A stretch of 64,000 bases of DNA, taken from NCBI RefSeq assembly GCF_000426645.1, contig NZ_AUFT01000022.1, positions 1 to 64,000 on the forward strand, given 5' to 3'. Origin of the DNA: Nakamurella lactea DSM 19367 (GTDB lineage Bacteria > Actinomycetota > Actinomycetes > Mycobacteriales > Nakamurellaceae). Each line of letters begins with the position of its first letter. Position 1 is the first letter of the stretch. The notes beneath the pieces are model-generated. The model had not been told where the DNA came from. It made no database searches and saw nothing but the letters and a program-made list of their open reading frames with translations. This document shows positions 1 to 8,400 of the stretch, in pieces. The translations under genes and the position numbers were made by a program.

Positions 1-102
1 ATCCGTCGACGCCGAACCGGCAGCAGTCCCGAACGTGCCCCACAACGACGCCGACGCCCGAATCGACGCCGGATCACCACCCAACGAGAACGACGCGCCC
101 AC
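1..102 (-). CDS. Probable type VII secretion substrate, N-terminus only (runs off left edge)
   Basis: Thirty-four codons are visible, from a GTG at 100-102 to the window edge. An excellent ribosome binding site (GGGAGGG, minus strand, 112-118) sits 9 bases before it, which fixes the start. The visible residues read V-G-A-S-F-S-L-G-G-D-P, then an Ala/Ser-rich helix with a Trp at residue 21. This resembles the N-terminal ESX-targeting region of large actinobacterial T7SS substrates, many of which carry C-terminal toxins; that assignment rests on resemblance only. It is transcribed away from the two WXG100 genes to its right and lies beyond their terminator, so it has its own promoter in 103-317. 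The rest of the protein is outside the window, so its activity is unknown. Confidence 0.55.
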   Translation of the reverse strand, partial: MGASFSLGGDPASIRASASLWGTFGTAAGSASTD

Positions 103-317
103 TCGAATCAACCCTCCCGGCGTGTGCCTGTTCGAACATCTTTTGCCGCCAGCTGTTGGGCGTCGATCACGGCCACTCGGCTTCGTCACCCTGGCTTGTT
201 CATCACCGCGCCCGACAGCCCTCTCGAATGTGACGCGATGGACGGTTCTTGGTTCCCTACAACGACTCTCGATCTACAGCAGACGAGACATCGACAACTG
301 GCCGTCGGCCCGGAAAA

Positions 318-360
318 CCGGAAGTGACACCCCACCGATCCGGCCGGGTGTCACTTCCGG
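318..360 (-). terminator. Intrinsic terminator after the WXG100 pair
   Basis: A perfect 15-bp stem (318-332 with 346-360) encloses a 13-base loop. On the minus strand it is followed by four T residues (314-317). It begins 14 bases after the stop of the WXG100 gene that ends at 374, so it should end that minus-strand transcript before the effector-like gene at the left edge. Confidence 0.85.
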
Positions 361-373
361 AACTCGACGTGCC

Positions 374-667
374 TCACGACTGGGTGGCCAACGCCCCCAG
401 CACGGCACCACGCATCTGCTTGACCGAGCCGGTCTTCGAGCCGAGCGCGGTGTGTACGGCCCTGAGAATTTCGCTGACCGCCGCCGACGAGTTGTTCCAG
501 GTGCTCTGGATCTGGTTGTACTGCTCCATCTCGTCGCCGTCCCACGAGCTCTTCACCGCGCTCACGAAGCCACCGAGGTCGGTGAGCGAGGCCTCCAGCC
601 CGCTGATCACGCCCTGGATGTCGGAGTGGGACGTCTCGGCAACTGATTCGTCGTATGCCTGGGTCAT
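374..667 (-). CDS. WXG100 family protein (ESAT-6-like)
   Basis: 97 residues, the usual size of a WXG100 secretion partner. The hairpin motif is visible as S-S-W-D-G near residue 42, between two predicted helices, with no signal peptide or membrane segment. The ATG at 667 is preferred because AAAGGTGG lies 6 bases upstream; an in-frame GTG at 679 overlaps that site. It is the second gene of a minus-strand pair after another WXG100 gene (gap 77 bases), the usual arrangement of obligate heterodimers exported by the EccC/EccD machinery encoded nearby. It lacks a C-terminal YxxxD/E signal, which fits an EsxA-like partner whose mate carries the signal. Confidence 0.88.
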   Translation of the reverse strand: MTQAYDESVAETSHSDIQGVISGLEASLTDLGGFVSAVKSSWDGDEMEQYNQIQSTWNNSSAAVSEILRAVHTALGSKTGSVKQMRGAVLGALATQS

Positions 668-744
668 TTCGATGACCACCTTTCTGCTGAGGGGTTACTG
701 TCGCTGGTTGCGCCACATTCGTTGTGTCGCAGGTATTGCAACCG

Positions 745-1080
745 TCAGATCCGCACCTGGGTCGCATCGAAGTTGGCGCCGCCGTGGACCTTCTTCAGGT
801 CCGCGTCCTGCTCTGCCTCGTACTGGTTGTACAGCGCACCGGCGTTGCCGACCCGCTTCTTGATGTCGCTCAGGGCCTTGTTCAGGCCGGACATGGCGGT
901 GTTCCAGGCTTCGGTGAGCTCGCCCCACGATCCGTACGACGTGCCCTGCCACACCCCCTGCAGCGGCTCGATGGCCTGGATGAACCGCTTCGCCTGCGTG
1001 TTCATCGACGTCTCGGCGGTCTCCAGATTGGAACTGTGCTTGACCACCGCGTTCTCGCGGACTGCGAACTTCGGACCCAT
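745..1080 (-). CDS. WXG100 family protein (CFP-10-like, with YxxxE signal)
   Basis: 111 residues. The turn motif is W-Q-G, followed by S-Y-G-S-W-G-E-L. The C-terminal part contains Y-N-Q-Y-E, matching the YxxxD/E export signal that EccC recognises in WXG100 heterodimers. The ATG at 1080 is chosen because GAAGGGGAACGTC precedes it; the frame runs further upstream but without WXG100-like sequence. It is first in the pair with the gene at 374-667 and probably forms the secreted heterodimer with it. No promoter motif was recognised in the 163 bases up to the ParA-like gene. Confidence 0.88.
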   Translation of the reverse strand: MGPKFAVRENAVVKHSSNLETAETSMNTQAKRFIQAIEPLQGVWQGTSYGSWGELTEAWNTAMSGLNKALSDIKKRVGNAGALYNQYEAEQDADLKKVHGGANFDATQVRI

Positions 1081-1243
1081 GACGTTCCCCTTCGGTCGGA
1101 ACCCTTCTCGCGGCACGAGTACGTCCCGCACCTGCCTCTACCGACGCTAGCGAACTTTCGGCGGTTCCCGCAGCTGTCCACAATGGGGAGGAGTACCCAT
1201 CGGAGGGTGCCGCAGCCGGGCCCAACGAGTCAGCTCCCCCACA

Positions 1244-2179
1244 TCAACGCGGGCCGAAGATCGACGGGTCGACCGCGCTCGCCGAGCCCGTCGGCGGGTC
1301 GGCCGGGGCGTCGCCGGTCGACCCGCGGGCCGCGATCTCGGTGGCCAGCCTGAGCCCGGCCACCGCCGCCGGCCGGCCGAGCCGCTCGGGCCGGCGGCGG
1401 CGCAGCCCCTCGTCGCGCGGGATCACCACCACCGGCAGCGACGGAAAGGTCCAGCTGGGTTTCGTCAGACCGCGGCTCACGATCACCGCCGTCGCCGGCC
1501 GGGTTCGCGCACGTCCGGGTGCGTTGCCGAGCCAGTGGGCGACGGCCTGCAGCCGCCGGTCGGTGTCACCGTCACCCCTGACCACCAGCAGGAAGTGGTC
1601 CGCGTGCTGCAGCACCCCGTGCAGCACCGGTGCGCTCGGCCCGACCGGGGTATCGATCACCACCAGATCGGCCCGCTGGCGCAGCCGGGCCAGCGCCTGC
1701 TCGACGAACTGTGGGGGGAAGCCCGGCCCGCCGGGCGGCAGCGACAGCACCGGCACGGCGGCCCCCGGGGTGAGCGCCGCCCGCAATCTGTTCCTGGCCA
1801 CCACGGTCGATCCGGCGGACGGGTCGACCAGGCCCTGCAGTCGCCCCTGGCCGACGTCACCCCCGAGCAGTGCCGTCACCGTGCGGCCGGCGACGTCCCG
1901 GACCCCGGGCATCCCGGCGACGGCCGGGTGCGGGCCGGTCGGTACGGCGACCGTGTCCAGCACGGCGACCCGTCGGTCCGACCAGCCGGCGACGCTGAGG
2001 GCGAGCAGGGCGGCGACGCTGCTGCGTCCCTCGCCCGGCGTCAGCCCGAGGACGGCGACCGTCCTGGCCACCGGTCGGGTCGCGGCGAACCCGGCACGGG
2101 CAGCGGCGAACTCGGCCAGCTCTGCCGTCAACCCTGGGTTGACGGCGCCGGCCAGCATGTTGGCCATCACCTTCGCCAC
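1244..2179 (-). CDS. ParA/MinD-like P-loop ATPase of the ESX locus
   Basis: 311 residues, GTG start preceded by GGAAGGGACAGAC. A deviant Walker A motif, G-L-T-P-G-E-G-R-S-S (about residues 45-54), lacks the usual Lys before Ser. A Walker B-like stretch L-V-V-I-D-T-P (about 173-179) follows, as in SIMIBI-class ATPases of the MinD/ParA/CpsD group. The C-terminal 40 residues are Pro/Ala-rich and probably disordered. MinD-like proteins are frequent accessory members of ESX loci (EspI-like), where a role in regulating or positioning secretion has been proposed. The missing Walker A lysine makes ATP hydrolysis uncertain. It lies upstream of the WXG100 pair on the same strand and diverges from the plus-strand esx gene. 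Confidence 0.72.
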   Translation of the reverse strand: MAKVMANMLAGAVNPGLTAELAEFAAARAGFAATRPVARTVAVLGLTPGEGRSSVAALLALSVAGWSDRRVAVLDTVAVPTGPHPAVAGMPGVRDVAGRTVTALLGGDVGQGRLQGLVDPSAGSTVVARNRLRAALTPGAAVPVLSLPPGGPGFPPQFVEQALARLRQRADLVVIDTPVGPSAPVLHGVLQHADHFLLVVRGDGDTDRRLQAVAHWLGNAPGRARTRPATAVIVSRGLTKPSWTFPSLPVVVIPRDEGLRRRRPERLGRPAAVAGLRLATEIAARGSTGDAPADPPTGSASAVDPSIFGPR

Positions 2180-2408
2180 GTCTGTCCCTTCCCTGCGTGA
2201 GCCGCCGTACGTCCGTGCGCGATTCTGCCCCGTTTCGCCGGCCCGGGTCGGCCGAGGGCCGATCCGAGAGCGGGCTCACAGCCACCACCGGATGGGCAGT
2301 AGTCCCCAACCCCACCGGAACCCGGCGGAACCTGGCAGGGTTGTGCTTAGTCTTAGGACCGTACGGCCGGTGACTCTCCCGGCCGCAGCGACGTTGGGAG
2401 GACCGAGG

Positions 2409-2753
2409 ATGACAACCCCGTACGCCAAGTACCCGCACGCGACCCTGAAGGCGATCGGCACCAAGCTGACGGGCGTGCACACCACGCTCGGCGAAGGCGA
2501 CAAGGGCGCGAAAGACGTCGACGGCCTGTCCGACGACCAGTCGGACATCAACAGCCACATCGGCGACTTCCGCGGCGAGTGGGAGGCCAGCGTGAAGAAG
2601 CTGCAGGAGAACATCGGCACGTTCGGCACCCTGTCGACCAATATCGGCACCATGGTGGAGGGTTTCGACGCCGACGTCGCGAAGGCGATCAAGCCCGGCG
2701 GCGGAGGCGGAGGCGGGGGCGGCGGCAGGACCGCAGGGCCGCAGGCCACGTGA
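2409..2753 (+). CDS. WXG100-like protein with polyglycine tail
   Basis: 114 residues. ATG at 2409 follows GGGAGGACCGAGG; the longer open frame upstream is antisense to the ParA-like gene and is not used. The central turn is G-E-W-E-A, a WXG variant with Ala for Gly, flanked by two helices. The C-terminus carries ten consecutive glycines and then R-T-A-G-P-Q-A-T. It ends in a GTGA overlap with the next gene, so the two are translationally coupled. Probably a third ESX substrate or chaperone-like partner. The glycine run could be a flexible tail and is also a site for DNA slippage. Confidence 0.72.
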   Translation: MTTPYAKYPHATLKAIGTKLTGVHTTLGEGDKGAKDVDGLSDDQSDINSHIGDFRGEWEASVKKLQENIGTFGTLSTNIGTMVEGFDADVAKAIKPGGGGGGGGGGRTAGPQAT

Positions 2754-3553
2754 CAGAGATCGGCGAGCTCACCGAAACCATCGAGCTGAATCCCGACGCT
2801 CCGCAGCCGCCGTTTCCGCTCTACCTGGAGCTGCCGAGCAGCTGGACGTTGCTGGACACCAACCCGGCCACCTGGGAACGATCCGCCCAGAACATGCTCG
2901 ACACCACGTTCCACCGGTCGAAGCTGTCGGCGCGGGAACGGCGCGAGGTGCTGGGCTTCTTCGACCAGCTGGTCGCCGACTGCCAGCAGGCGGGCGCCGC
3001 GCTCAGCCTGATCCAGGTCGGCCGATTGGCCGCCGGCGGTGCGGCCAGCCTCGGCATCCATCTGGCGTTCGGCGACGAGGGGCGGCCGGCCAGCCTCGCG
3101 TCGGTCCAGGACTCGTTACCCCGCAACGGAATCACCACCGAGGTCGGGTCCGGGGTCGGGCCGGCACTGATGCATTCCGAGCGGATGACGATGGTCCCGC
3201 CGGGGGCCACCGAGTTGGCCGCACTCACCAGCATCCAGATCTTCGTTCCGATCCCGGGCACCACCTGGACCGCCGTGTTCGCCACCGCCAGCGCTTTCCC
3301 GGAACTGACCGACCCGGTGGAGCGGCTGCTGCGGGCGATCGTCGCGAGTTTCCGCCGGGAGCCGGAGCCGAACGCTGCCGTCGGCCAACCCACGGACGAG
3401 ACCCCGCCGGAGTCCGACGATCCGGCCGAGTTCACCGAGCTGCCGAAGGGCAAGGGGCCCGGCATCGAGCGTGGCTTCACCACCTTGGTGCGCAAGCGGA
3501 TCGACCCGGGCGACGATCACTCCGGGAGTGCCGGCGGAGCAGCTGAATCGTGA
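2750..3553 (+). CDS. Unknown protein coupled to the esx gene in the ESX locus
   Basis: 267 residues, GTG start inside a 4-base GTGA overlap with the WXG100-like gene. No family was recognised. It has no signal peptide or membrane segment. It looks like a mixed alpha/beta globular protein to about residue 205, with two similar-looking halves (a segment around L-Y-L-E-L-P-S-S-W and another around I-F-V-P-I-P-G-T-T-W), then an acidic, Pro-rich tail and a basic end. Its coupling to a secretion substrate and its place before the EccB-like gene suggest a cytosolic ESX accessory role such as a substrate chaperone. That role is inferred from position alone. Confidence 0.6.
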   Translation: MTEIGELTETIELNPDAPQPPFPLYLELPSSWTLLDTNPATWERSAQNMLDTTFHRSKLSARERREVLGFFDQLVADCQQAGAALSLIQVGRLAAGGAASLGIHLAFGDEGRPASLASVQDSLPRNGITTEVGSGVGPALMHSERMTMVPPGATELAALTSIQIFVPIPGTTWTAVFATASAFPELTDPVERLLRAIVASFRREPEPNAAVGQPTDETPPESDDPAEFTELPKGKGPGIERGFTTLVRKRIDPGDDHSGSAGGAAES

Positions 3554-3620
3554 CTGAGCGGGCGAACGAATCATCGGCACAGAACGATGGCAACCCGCGA
3601 GGGACGAGCGGGGAGCCATC

Positions 3621-3824
3621 GTGAGTGATCCCCGCCCGAAGATCATCCTGCAGGCGCACGCCACCCGGTCCAAGGTGGCGCTGGCGGTGCTGCTGCACAG
3701 CAAGGACCGCGGCGCGCGCGACCTGAAGAAGCCGTTCGGCGCACTGATCGCCGGCGCCGTCCTCGCGGTGGTCATCCTGGTCGGCTTCTACGTGGCCGGC
3801 CGACTCGGCGCCATGTCGCACTAG
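3621..3824 (+). CDS. Small membrane protein resembling the EccB N-terminus
   Basis: 67 residues, GTG start after GGGGAG. A basic cytoplasmic stretch of about 38 residues (with A-T-R-S-K-V-A-L-A-V-L-L and R-D-L-K-K-P) precedes one membrane helix (about residues 39-60, A-L-I-A-G-A-V-L-A-V-V-I-L-V-G-F). This layout, with a basic helix, a K/R-x-P turn and then a helix starting Gly-Ala-Gly-like, resembles the first 80 or so residues of EccB, which anchors the ESX membrane complex. The large periplasmic part of EccB is absent and the stop codon is clean. It may be a stand-alone mini-subunit, or an unrelated single-span protein. No other EccB is present in the window. Confidence 0.6.
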   Translation: MSDPRPKIILQAHATRSKVALAVLLHSKDRGARDLKKPFGALIAGAVLAVVILVGFYVAGRLGAMSH

Positions 3825-3842
3825 ATCGCCTCGCATGGCTGC

Positions 3843-3859
3843 GTAGCGCGGTTGTCCCG
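3843..3859 (+). repeat. Single copy of the GTAGCGGGGTTGTCCCG repeat
   Basis: Direct-orientation copy with one mismatch (C for G at position 7). It lies in the convergent gap between the mini-EccB gene and eccD. It belongs to a family with 22 copies in this window. Confidence 0.8.
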
Positions 3860-3870
3860 CCACGCCTCAC

Positions 3871-3954
3871 GTTCGCCGGCACAGCGAAGCGAGGACACGA
3901 GGTAGGCGACGAAGGAGCCCACCTCGTGGCCGCAGTCGAACGCGGCCGGCGAAC
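3871..3954. terminator. Nested inverted repeat between convergent genes, probable bidirectional terminator
   Basis: Outer arms GTTCGCCGGC (3871-3880) and GCCGGCGAAC (3945-3954) pair perfectly. Inside them CACGAGGT (3896-3903) and ACCTCGTG (3921-3928) also pair perfectly. The structure sits between the stop of the mini-EccB gene (3824) and the stop of eccD (3963), where a two-way terminator is expected. No T-tract follows on either strand, so function is inferred from place and symmetry. Confidence 0.5.
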
Positions 3955-3962
3955 CAAACGAA

Positions 3963-5306
3963 TCAGCCCAAGGCGCGCTTCATCGCGGTGATCACGTCGA
4001 ACAGCAGGATCAGGCCCGGCAACAGCGCCAGCACGGTGACAAATTCCAGTCCTTCGAGCAGCCGGCGTATCCGGGCCCGCGGCACCTCGGCCATCCGGGA
4101 GAACCCGGTGGCGCCCAGCAGCACCGCGGCCAGCGCCAGTAGCCCAAGGGCCACGGCGGTGGCGGCCCGGACATTCGTCATCGAGACCCAGGCCGGCAGC
4201 ATGGTGGCCACCCCGATGGCGCCGACCACCGCGACGCCGAGCATCGGCACCACCTGCTTGGTCCGGCTGAACATCCGGCTGCGCAGGCCGAACACGGCCG
4301 CTGCCAGCACGCCGAAGACCGGTGAGATCCAGCCGTTCGCGATCGGCAACTGGGTGCGGATCAGCACCAGCACGGCGACCCCGGCACCCACTGCGGACGC
4401 CCAGACCACGCCGGTGGCGATCGCCTGGCCGCGACGCAACGCCCGGTCGACCGCCAGCCGCGGCACCTTCTCGCCGCGCTCGTCGGCCACCATCAGGTTC
4501 ACCAGGCCGGCGCCACCCAACGCGAACTGCCCGGCCAGCCCGGAGGACAGCACGGTGATCACCACCACCAGACCGGCCATCCGGTACGCCGGCAGACCCG
4601 CGTAGAGCCCCACCCAAGAGGCCACCGCGAGCAGCGTCGCGGTGATCCCGGCGGCCGTCACCGCCGATGCCTGACGGACCAGCCCGACCGCGATCAGGGC
4701 GAGCGAGGCGGCGGTCAGGATCAGCATCAGGTCGGCGGCCGTCACCCCATCGGGCCGGGGCTGGACCGAGTACACCAGGGTGGCCGCGGCCGGCACCGCC
4801 ATCGCCGCGACGTAGCTGCCACCGCGTTCGGCGACCAGGGCGCCGACGGCCAGCGCCGTCACCCCGGCGATACAGGCCCCGAGCCAGCCGATCGGGCTGG
4901 GCGCCGTCAGCGACACCCAGCAGGCGGCCAGCAGGATCAACGCCATCAGCCCGGCGATCCCCGACCGCCGGTACTCATCGGTGAAGGCCGGGGCGATCTC
5001 GGCGACGGTCTCCGCGGCGGCTGCCTCGACGTCGTCGACGAACGGCGGGGCGGCGGCCTCCGGGGCCTCGGTGAGGAACAGCACCATCCCGTCCAGGATG
5101 CCGCTGTCGTCCAGCGACCGGTCACGGGCGAGCACCCCGAGCTCCGGGGTGGACAGCACCCACCTGCGCGGCACCGGCGTGGTCGGGACGGACAGCAACC
5201 GCAGCACCATCGGCAGCTGCTCCGCGACCGGCGCCGAGGCCGGCAGCGATACGTCCACCTGCCGGTCGTCGCCGGCGATCGTCACCCGGGTGAACCGCGT
5301 TGCCAT
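3963..5306 (-). CDS. eccD: ESX membrane channel subunit EccD
   Basis: 447 residues, ATG start with GGAAGG seven bases upstream. The first 80 or so residues form the YukD/ubiquitin-like domain (V-D-V-S-L-P near the start, then a W-V-L-S-T-P-E-L-G segment). A linker and about eleven hydrophobic helices follow from residue 114 to the end. This is the standard architecture of EccD, which forms the hydrophobic dimeric core of each protomer of the ESX inner-membrane complex. The length fits the family. It is transcribed divergently from eccC, with 175 bases between the two starts that must hold both promoters. Confidence 0.93.
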   Translation of the reverse strand: MATRFTRVTIAGDDRQVDVSLPASAPVAEQLPMVLRLLSVPTTPVPRRWVLSTPELGVLARDRSLDDSGILDGMVLFLTEAPEAAAPPFVDDVEAAAAETVAEIAPAFTDEYRRSGIAGLMALILLAACWVSLTAPSPIGWLGACIAGVTALAVGALVAERGGSYVAAMAVPAAATLVYSVQPRPDGVTAADLMLILTAASLALIAVGLVRQASAVTAAGITATLLAVASWVGLYAGLPAYRMAGLVVVITVLSSGLAGQFALGGAGLVNLMVADERGEKVPRLAVDRALRRGQAIATGVVWASAVGAGVAVLVLIRTQLPIANGWISPVFGVLAAAVFGLRSRMFSRTKQVVPMLGVAVVGAIGVATMLPAWVSMTNVRAATAVALGLLALAAVLLGATGFSRMAEVPRARIRRLLEGLEFVTVLALLPGLILLFDVITAMKRALG

Positions 5307-5464
5307 GGACGAACCTTCCGGGGTCTGACGACATTTCCGATCGGGCCTGCGCGAATGCCCGGCCGCCGTAGTCTAGGGGTCGCGAGTCGGCCGCCACCGG
5401 GGTTCGCCGTGACTCGGCAACTGCTTCAGGCGTCCGGGCGGACAGCAACGGGAGGATCGGGAAC

Positions 5465-5497
5465 GTGGCACAGAGACCCCAATGGCGCAGCGGCTGA
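5465..5497 (+). CDS. Possible 10-codon leader ORF overlapping the eccC start
   Basis: GTG at 5465 has a near-ideal ribosome binding site, GGGAGGA at 5450-5456 (8-base spacing). It encodes V-A-Q-R-P-Q-W-R-S-G and stops at 5495-5497, 13 bases past the eccC ATG in another frame. The eccC ATG itself has no convincing ribosome binding site of its own, so reinitiation from this leader could feed eccC translation. A sequencing frameshift near the eccC start is the alternative. Confidence 0.35.
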   Translation: MAQRPQWRSG

Positions 5498-8400
5498 TCC
5501 ATCGGCCCGCCCGCCACCGCCCACCCGATGCCGACCTGCGCCCGGTCGAGCTGATCCCGGCACCGGTGATGCCGGACGGCGGCGCCGGCATGCAGGGCGC
5601 CATGCAGATCCTGATGCCGATCATGGGCGGTGCCGGCTCGCTGGTGATGATCGTCGCCAACAAGAACCCGGTGATGCTGATCGCCGGTGGAATCATGCTG
5701 GTGGTCACCGTTCTGGGTGCGATCCTGATGTTCATCGGGCAGCGCACCGGCGCCACCAAACGCGCCCACGACATGCGCCGCCGCTACCTGGAGTACCTGG
5801 AGAGGGTGCGGGCGGAGCTCGGCGAGGCCGGCAAGCAACAGCGGGAGATCGCCGAGCATCATCACCCTCCGATGGACGCGCTGGTGGACGTCGCAAGGGA
5901 TCCGCTGCGGCTGTGGGAGCGGCGGCCCTCGGACGCCGATTTCCTCACCGTGCGGGTCGGCACCGGTTCCTCGCCGCTGTGGCAGCGGGTGGCGGCCTCC
6001 CCCTCGCACGATCCGCTGTCCGAGCCGGACATCGTCACTGCCGCCGCGGTCCATCGCATCGTCGAACGGGACCGGATGGTGGGCGGCATGCCGGTCGCGG
6101 TGCCCATCTCCGGCCGGGTGACGGTGGTCGGCCCGACCGCGATGGTCCGGGACACGGTGACGGCCGCGCTGGCCCAGCTGGTCACCCTGCACGGGCCGGA
6201 GGAGGTCCGGCTGTTCGCGGTCTCCCCGCGCCGCAACGTCGCCTGGCTGGACTGGTTGAAGTGGATGCCGCACGCGCTCAGCGACGAGGATGTCGACGGC
6301 ACCGCGCCGAAGCGGATGGTCGCCTCCGACCTGGACGAGTTGGGCGAGCTGATCCGGACCGAGCTGTCCCGGCGGGTCGGCGAGCTGACCAGGTCCGGAC
6401 GGATGCGGGCCAACCTGGCCGGCTCGTTCGGATACGCGATGGTGATCGTGGTCGACGCCGCCGGCGGCAAGGCACCCGACGTGCTGGCCGGCATCCCGCC
6501 GGAGATCTCCCCTGGGCAGCTCGGCGTGCACTGCATCACCCTCGCCGACTCGCCGGCCAACGAGCCGGAGCGGGTCGACGTCCGGGTCTCCTGTGACCAG
6601 GACGGCGTGCAGGTCCGGGACCTCCGGCCGGCACCGAACCCCGATCAGGACAAGGACTTTGCCGATCGGAACCACGCCAAGGGCGCTCCGTCCGGCGTCA
6701 TCGACCGGATCTCGCCGGCGATGCTGCAGGCGCTCAGCCGGGAGCTGACGGCGGTCCGGCTGGTCGAAGAAAGTGCCGCGAGTGCGCCCCTTGAAGCCAC
6801 CCTCACCCTTGGCGACCTGGTCGGCGTCTCCGACCCCGGCACCTTCGATCCGCGCCGGACGTGGGGCAAGCGCACCATGCCGGACTTCTTGAACGTGCCG
6901 TTCGGGCTCGGCCCCTCCGGCGAGAAGGTGCACCTGGACATCAAGGAGAACGCACTCGGCGGGATGGGCCCGCACGGCCTGTGCGTCGGCGCGACCGGCT
7001 CCGGCAAGTCCGAGGTGTTGCGGACGATCGTGTTGTGCCTGGCCATCAATCATCCACCGGAGCGGCTGGCGATGGTGCTGGTGGACTACAAGGGCGGCGC
7101 CACCTTCGCCGGGCTGGAGGACACCCCGCACTGCGCGGCGATGATCTCCAACCTCTCCGACGACGACGGCCTGGTCGACCGGCTGCACGACGCGCTGTTC
7201 GGCGAGATGAAGCGCAGGCAACAGGTTCTCGCCAAAGCGGGCAATCTGCCGAACGTCACCGAGTACAACCGGCGGCGGGACGCCGGGGAACCTCTGGACC
7301 CGCTGCCCAACCTGTTCGTCGTCATCGACGAGTTCGGCGAGCTGCTCACCGCGAAACCGGACTTCATCGAGCTGTTCCTGGCCATCGGCCGGATCGGCCG
7401 ATCGATCGGGGTGCACCTGATGCTCGCCAGTCAACGACTGGAGGAGGGCCGGCTGCGCGGCCTGGAGTCGTACCTGTCGTACCGGCTCGGACTGCGCACC
7501 TTCAACGCCCAGGAGTCGCGCACCGTGCTCGGCGTGCCCGACGCCTACGAGCTGCCGCCGATCCCCGGCTCCGGCTACCTCGCGGTGGACACCACGGTGT
7601 TCCAGCGGTTCAAGGCCGGTTACGTCTCCGGCACCTACAAGCCGCCGGCCACCGGCGAGACGGTGATCGACACCGATCCGGTGGTGGCCCCGTTCCCGCT
7701 GTTCAACGACACCGCCGCCTACCTGGCGTCGATCAAGCCGCCGTCGGACGACGACGAGCCGGCGGAGACCGACGAGGACGCGTTGCTGCCGACAGTGCTG
7801 GACGTCGCGGTGCGGCAGATGGCCGCGGTCGGCACCCGGACCACCCAGATCTGGCTGCCGCCGCTGCCCAAACGGCTCGACCTCGACACCCTGACCGGGC
7901 CGGTCAGGATCGACCCGGTCCGCGGGCTTCGGGTGGACCTCGGCGGCGACCTGAAGGTACCGATCGGGCTGCTGGACAAGCCGGCCGAGCAGAAGCAGGA
8001 GCCGTACCTGCTGGACCTGGCCACCACGGGCGGGCACCTGGCCATCATCGGCGCCCCGCAGACCGGCAAGTCGGTGCTGCTCCGCACCATCATGATCGCC
8101 GCCGGGCTGACCCACCTGCCCGGTGAGGTCGCCTTCTACTGCCTGGACCTGGGCGGCGGCGCGCTACGGATCCTGGACGGGTTGCCGCACGTCGCGGGGG
8201 TCGCCACCCGGTTGGACGGCGACCGGGTGCGCCGGACCGTCGCCGAGGTGATGAGCACGCTGGTCGAGCGCGAGGAGCTGTTCGGCCGGCTCGGCATCGA
8301 CTCGGTCGAGCAGATGCGCGAGCGACACCGGTCCGGCCGGTTGCCCGAATCCCCGGTGGCCGACGTGTTCCTGGTGATCGACAACTGGCCGGTGCTGCGC

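Noticed and set aside
35..646. 203-codon plus-strand open frame at the left edge
   Set aside because: Antisense to the WXG100 gene and to the effector-like start, with shadow composition.
1341..2408. N-terminal extension of the WXG100-like gene
   Set aside because: The extension is antisense to the ParA-like gene and would give a Ser/Arg/Pro-rich non-WXG100 sequence; the ATG at 2409 has its own ribosome binding site.
5122..8115. Very long open frame (997 codons) on the minus strand
   Set aside because: It is antisense to eccC and eccD, has Arg/Gln/His-rich composition typical of shadow frames in high-GC DNA, and shows no domain.
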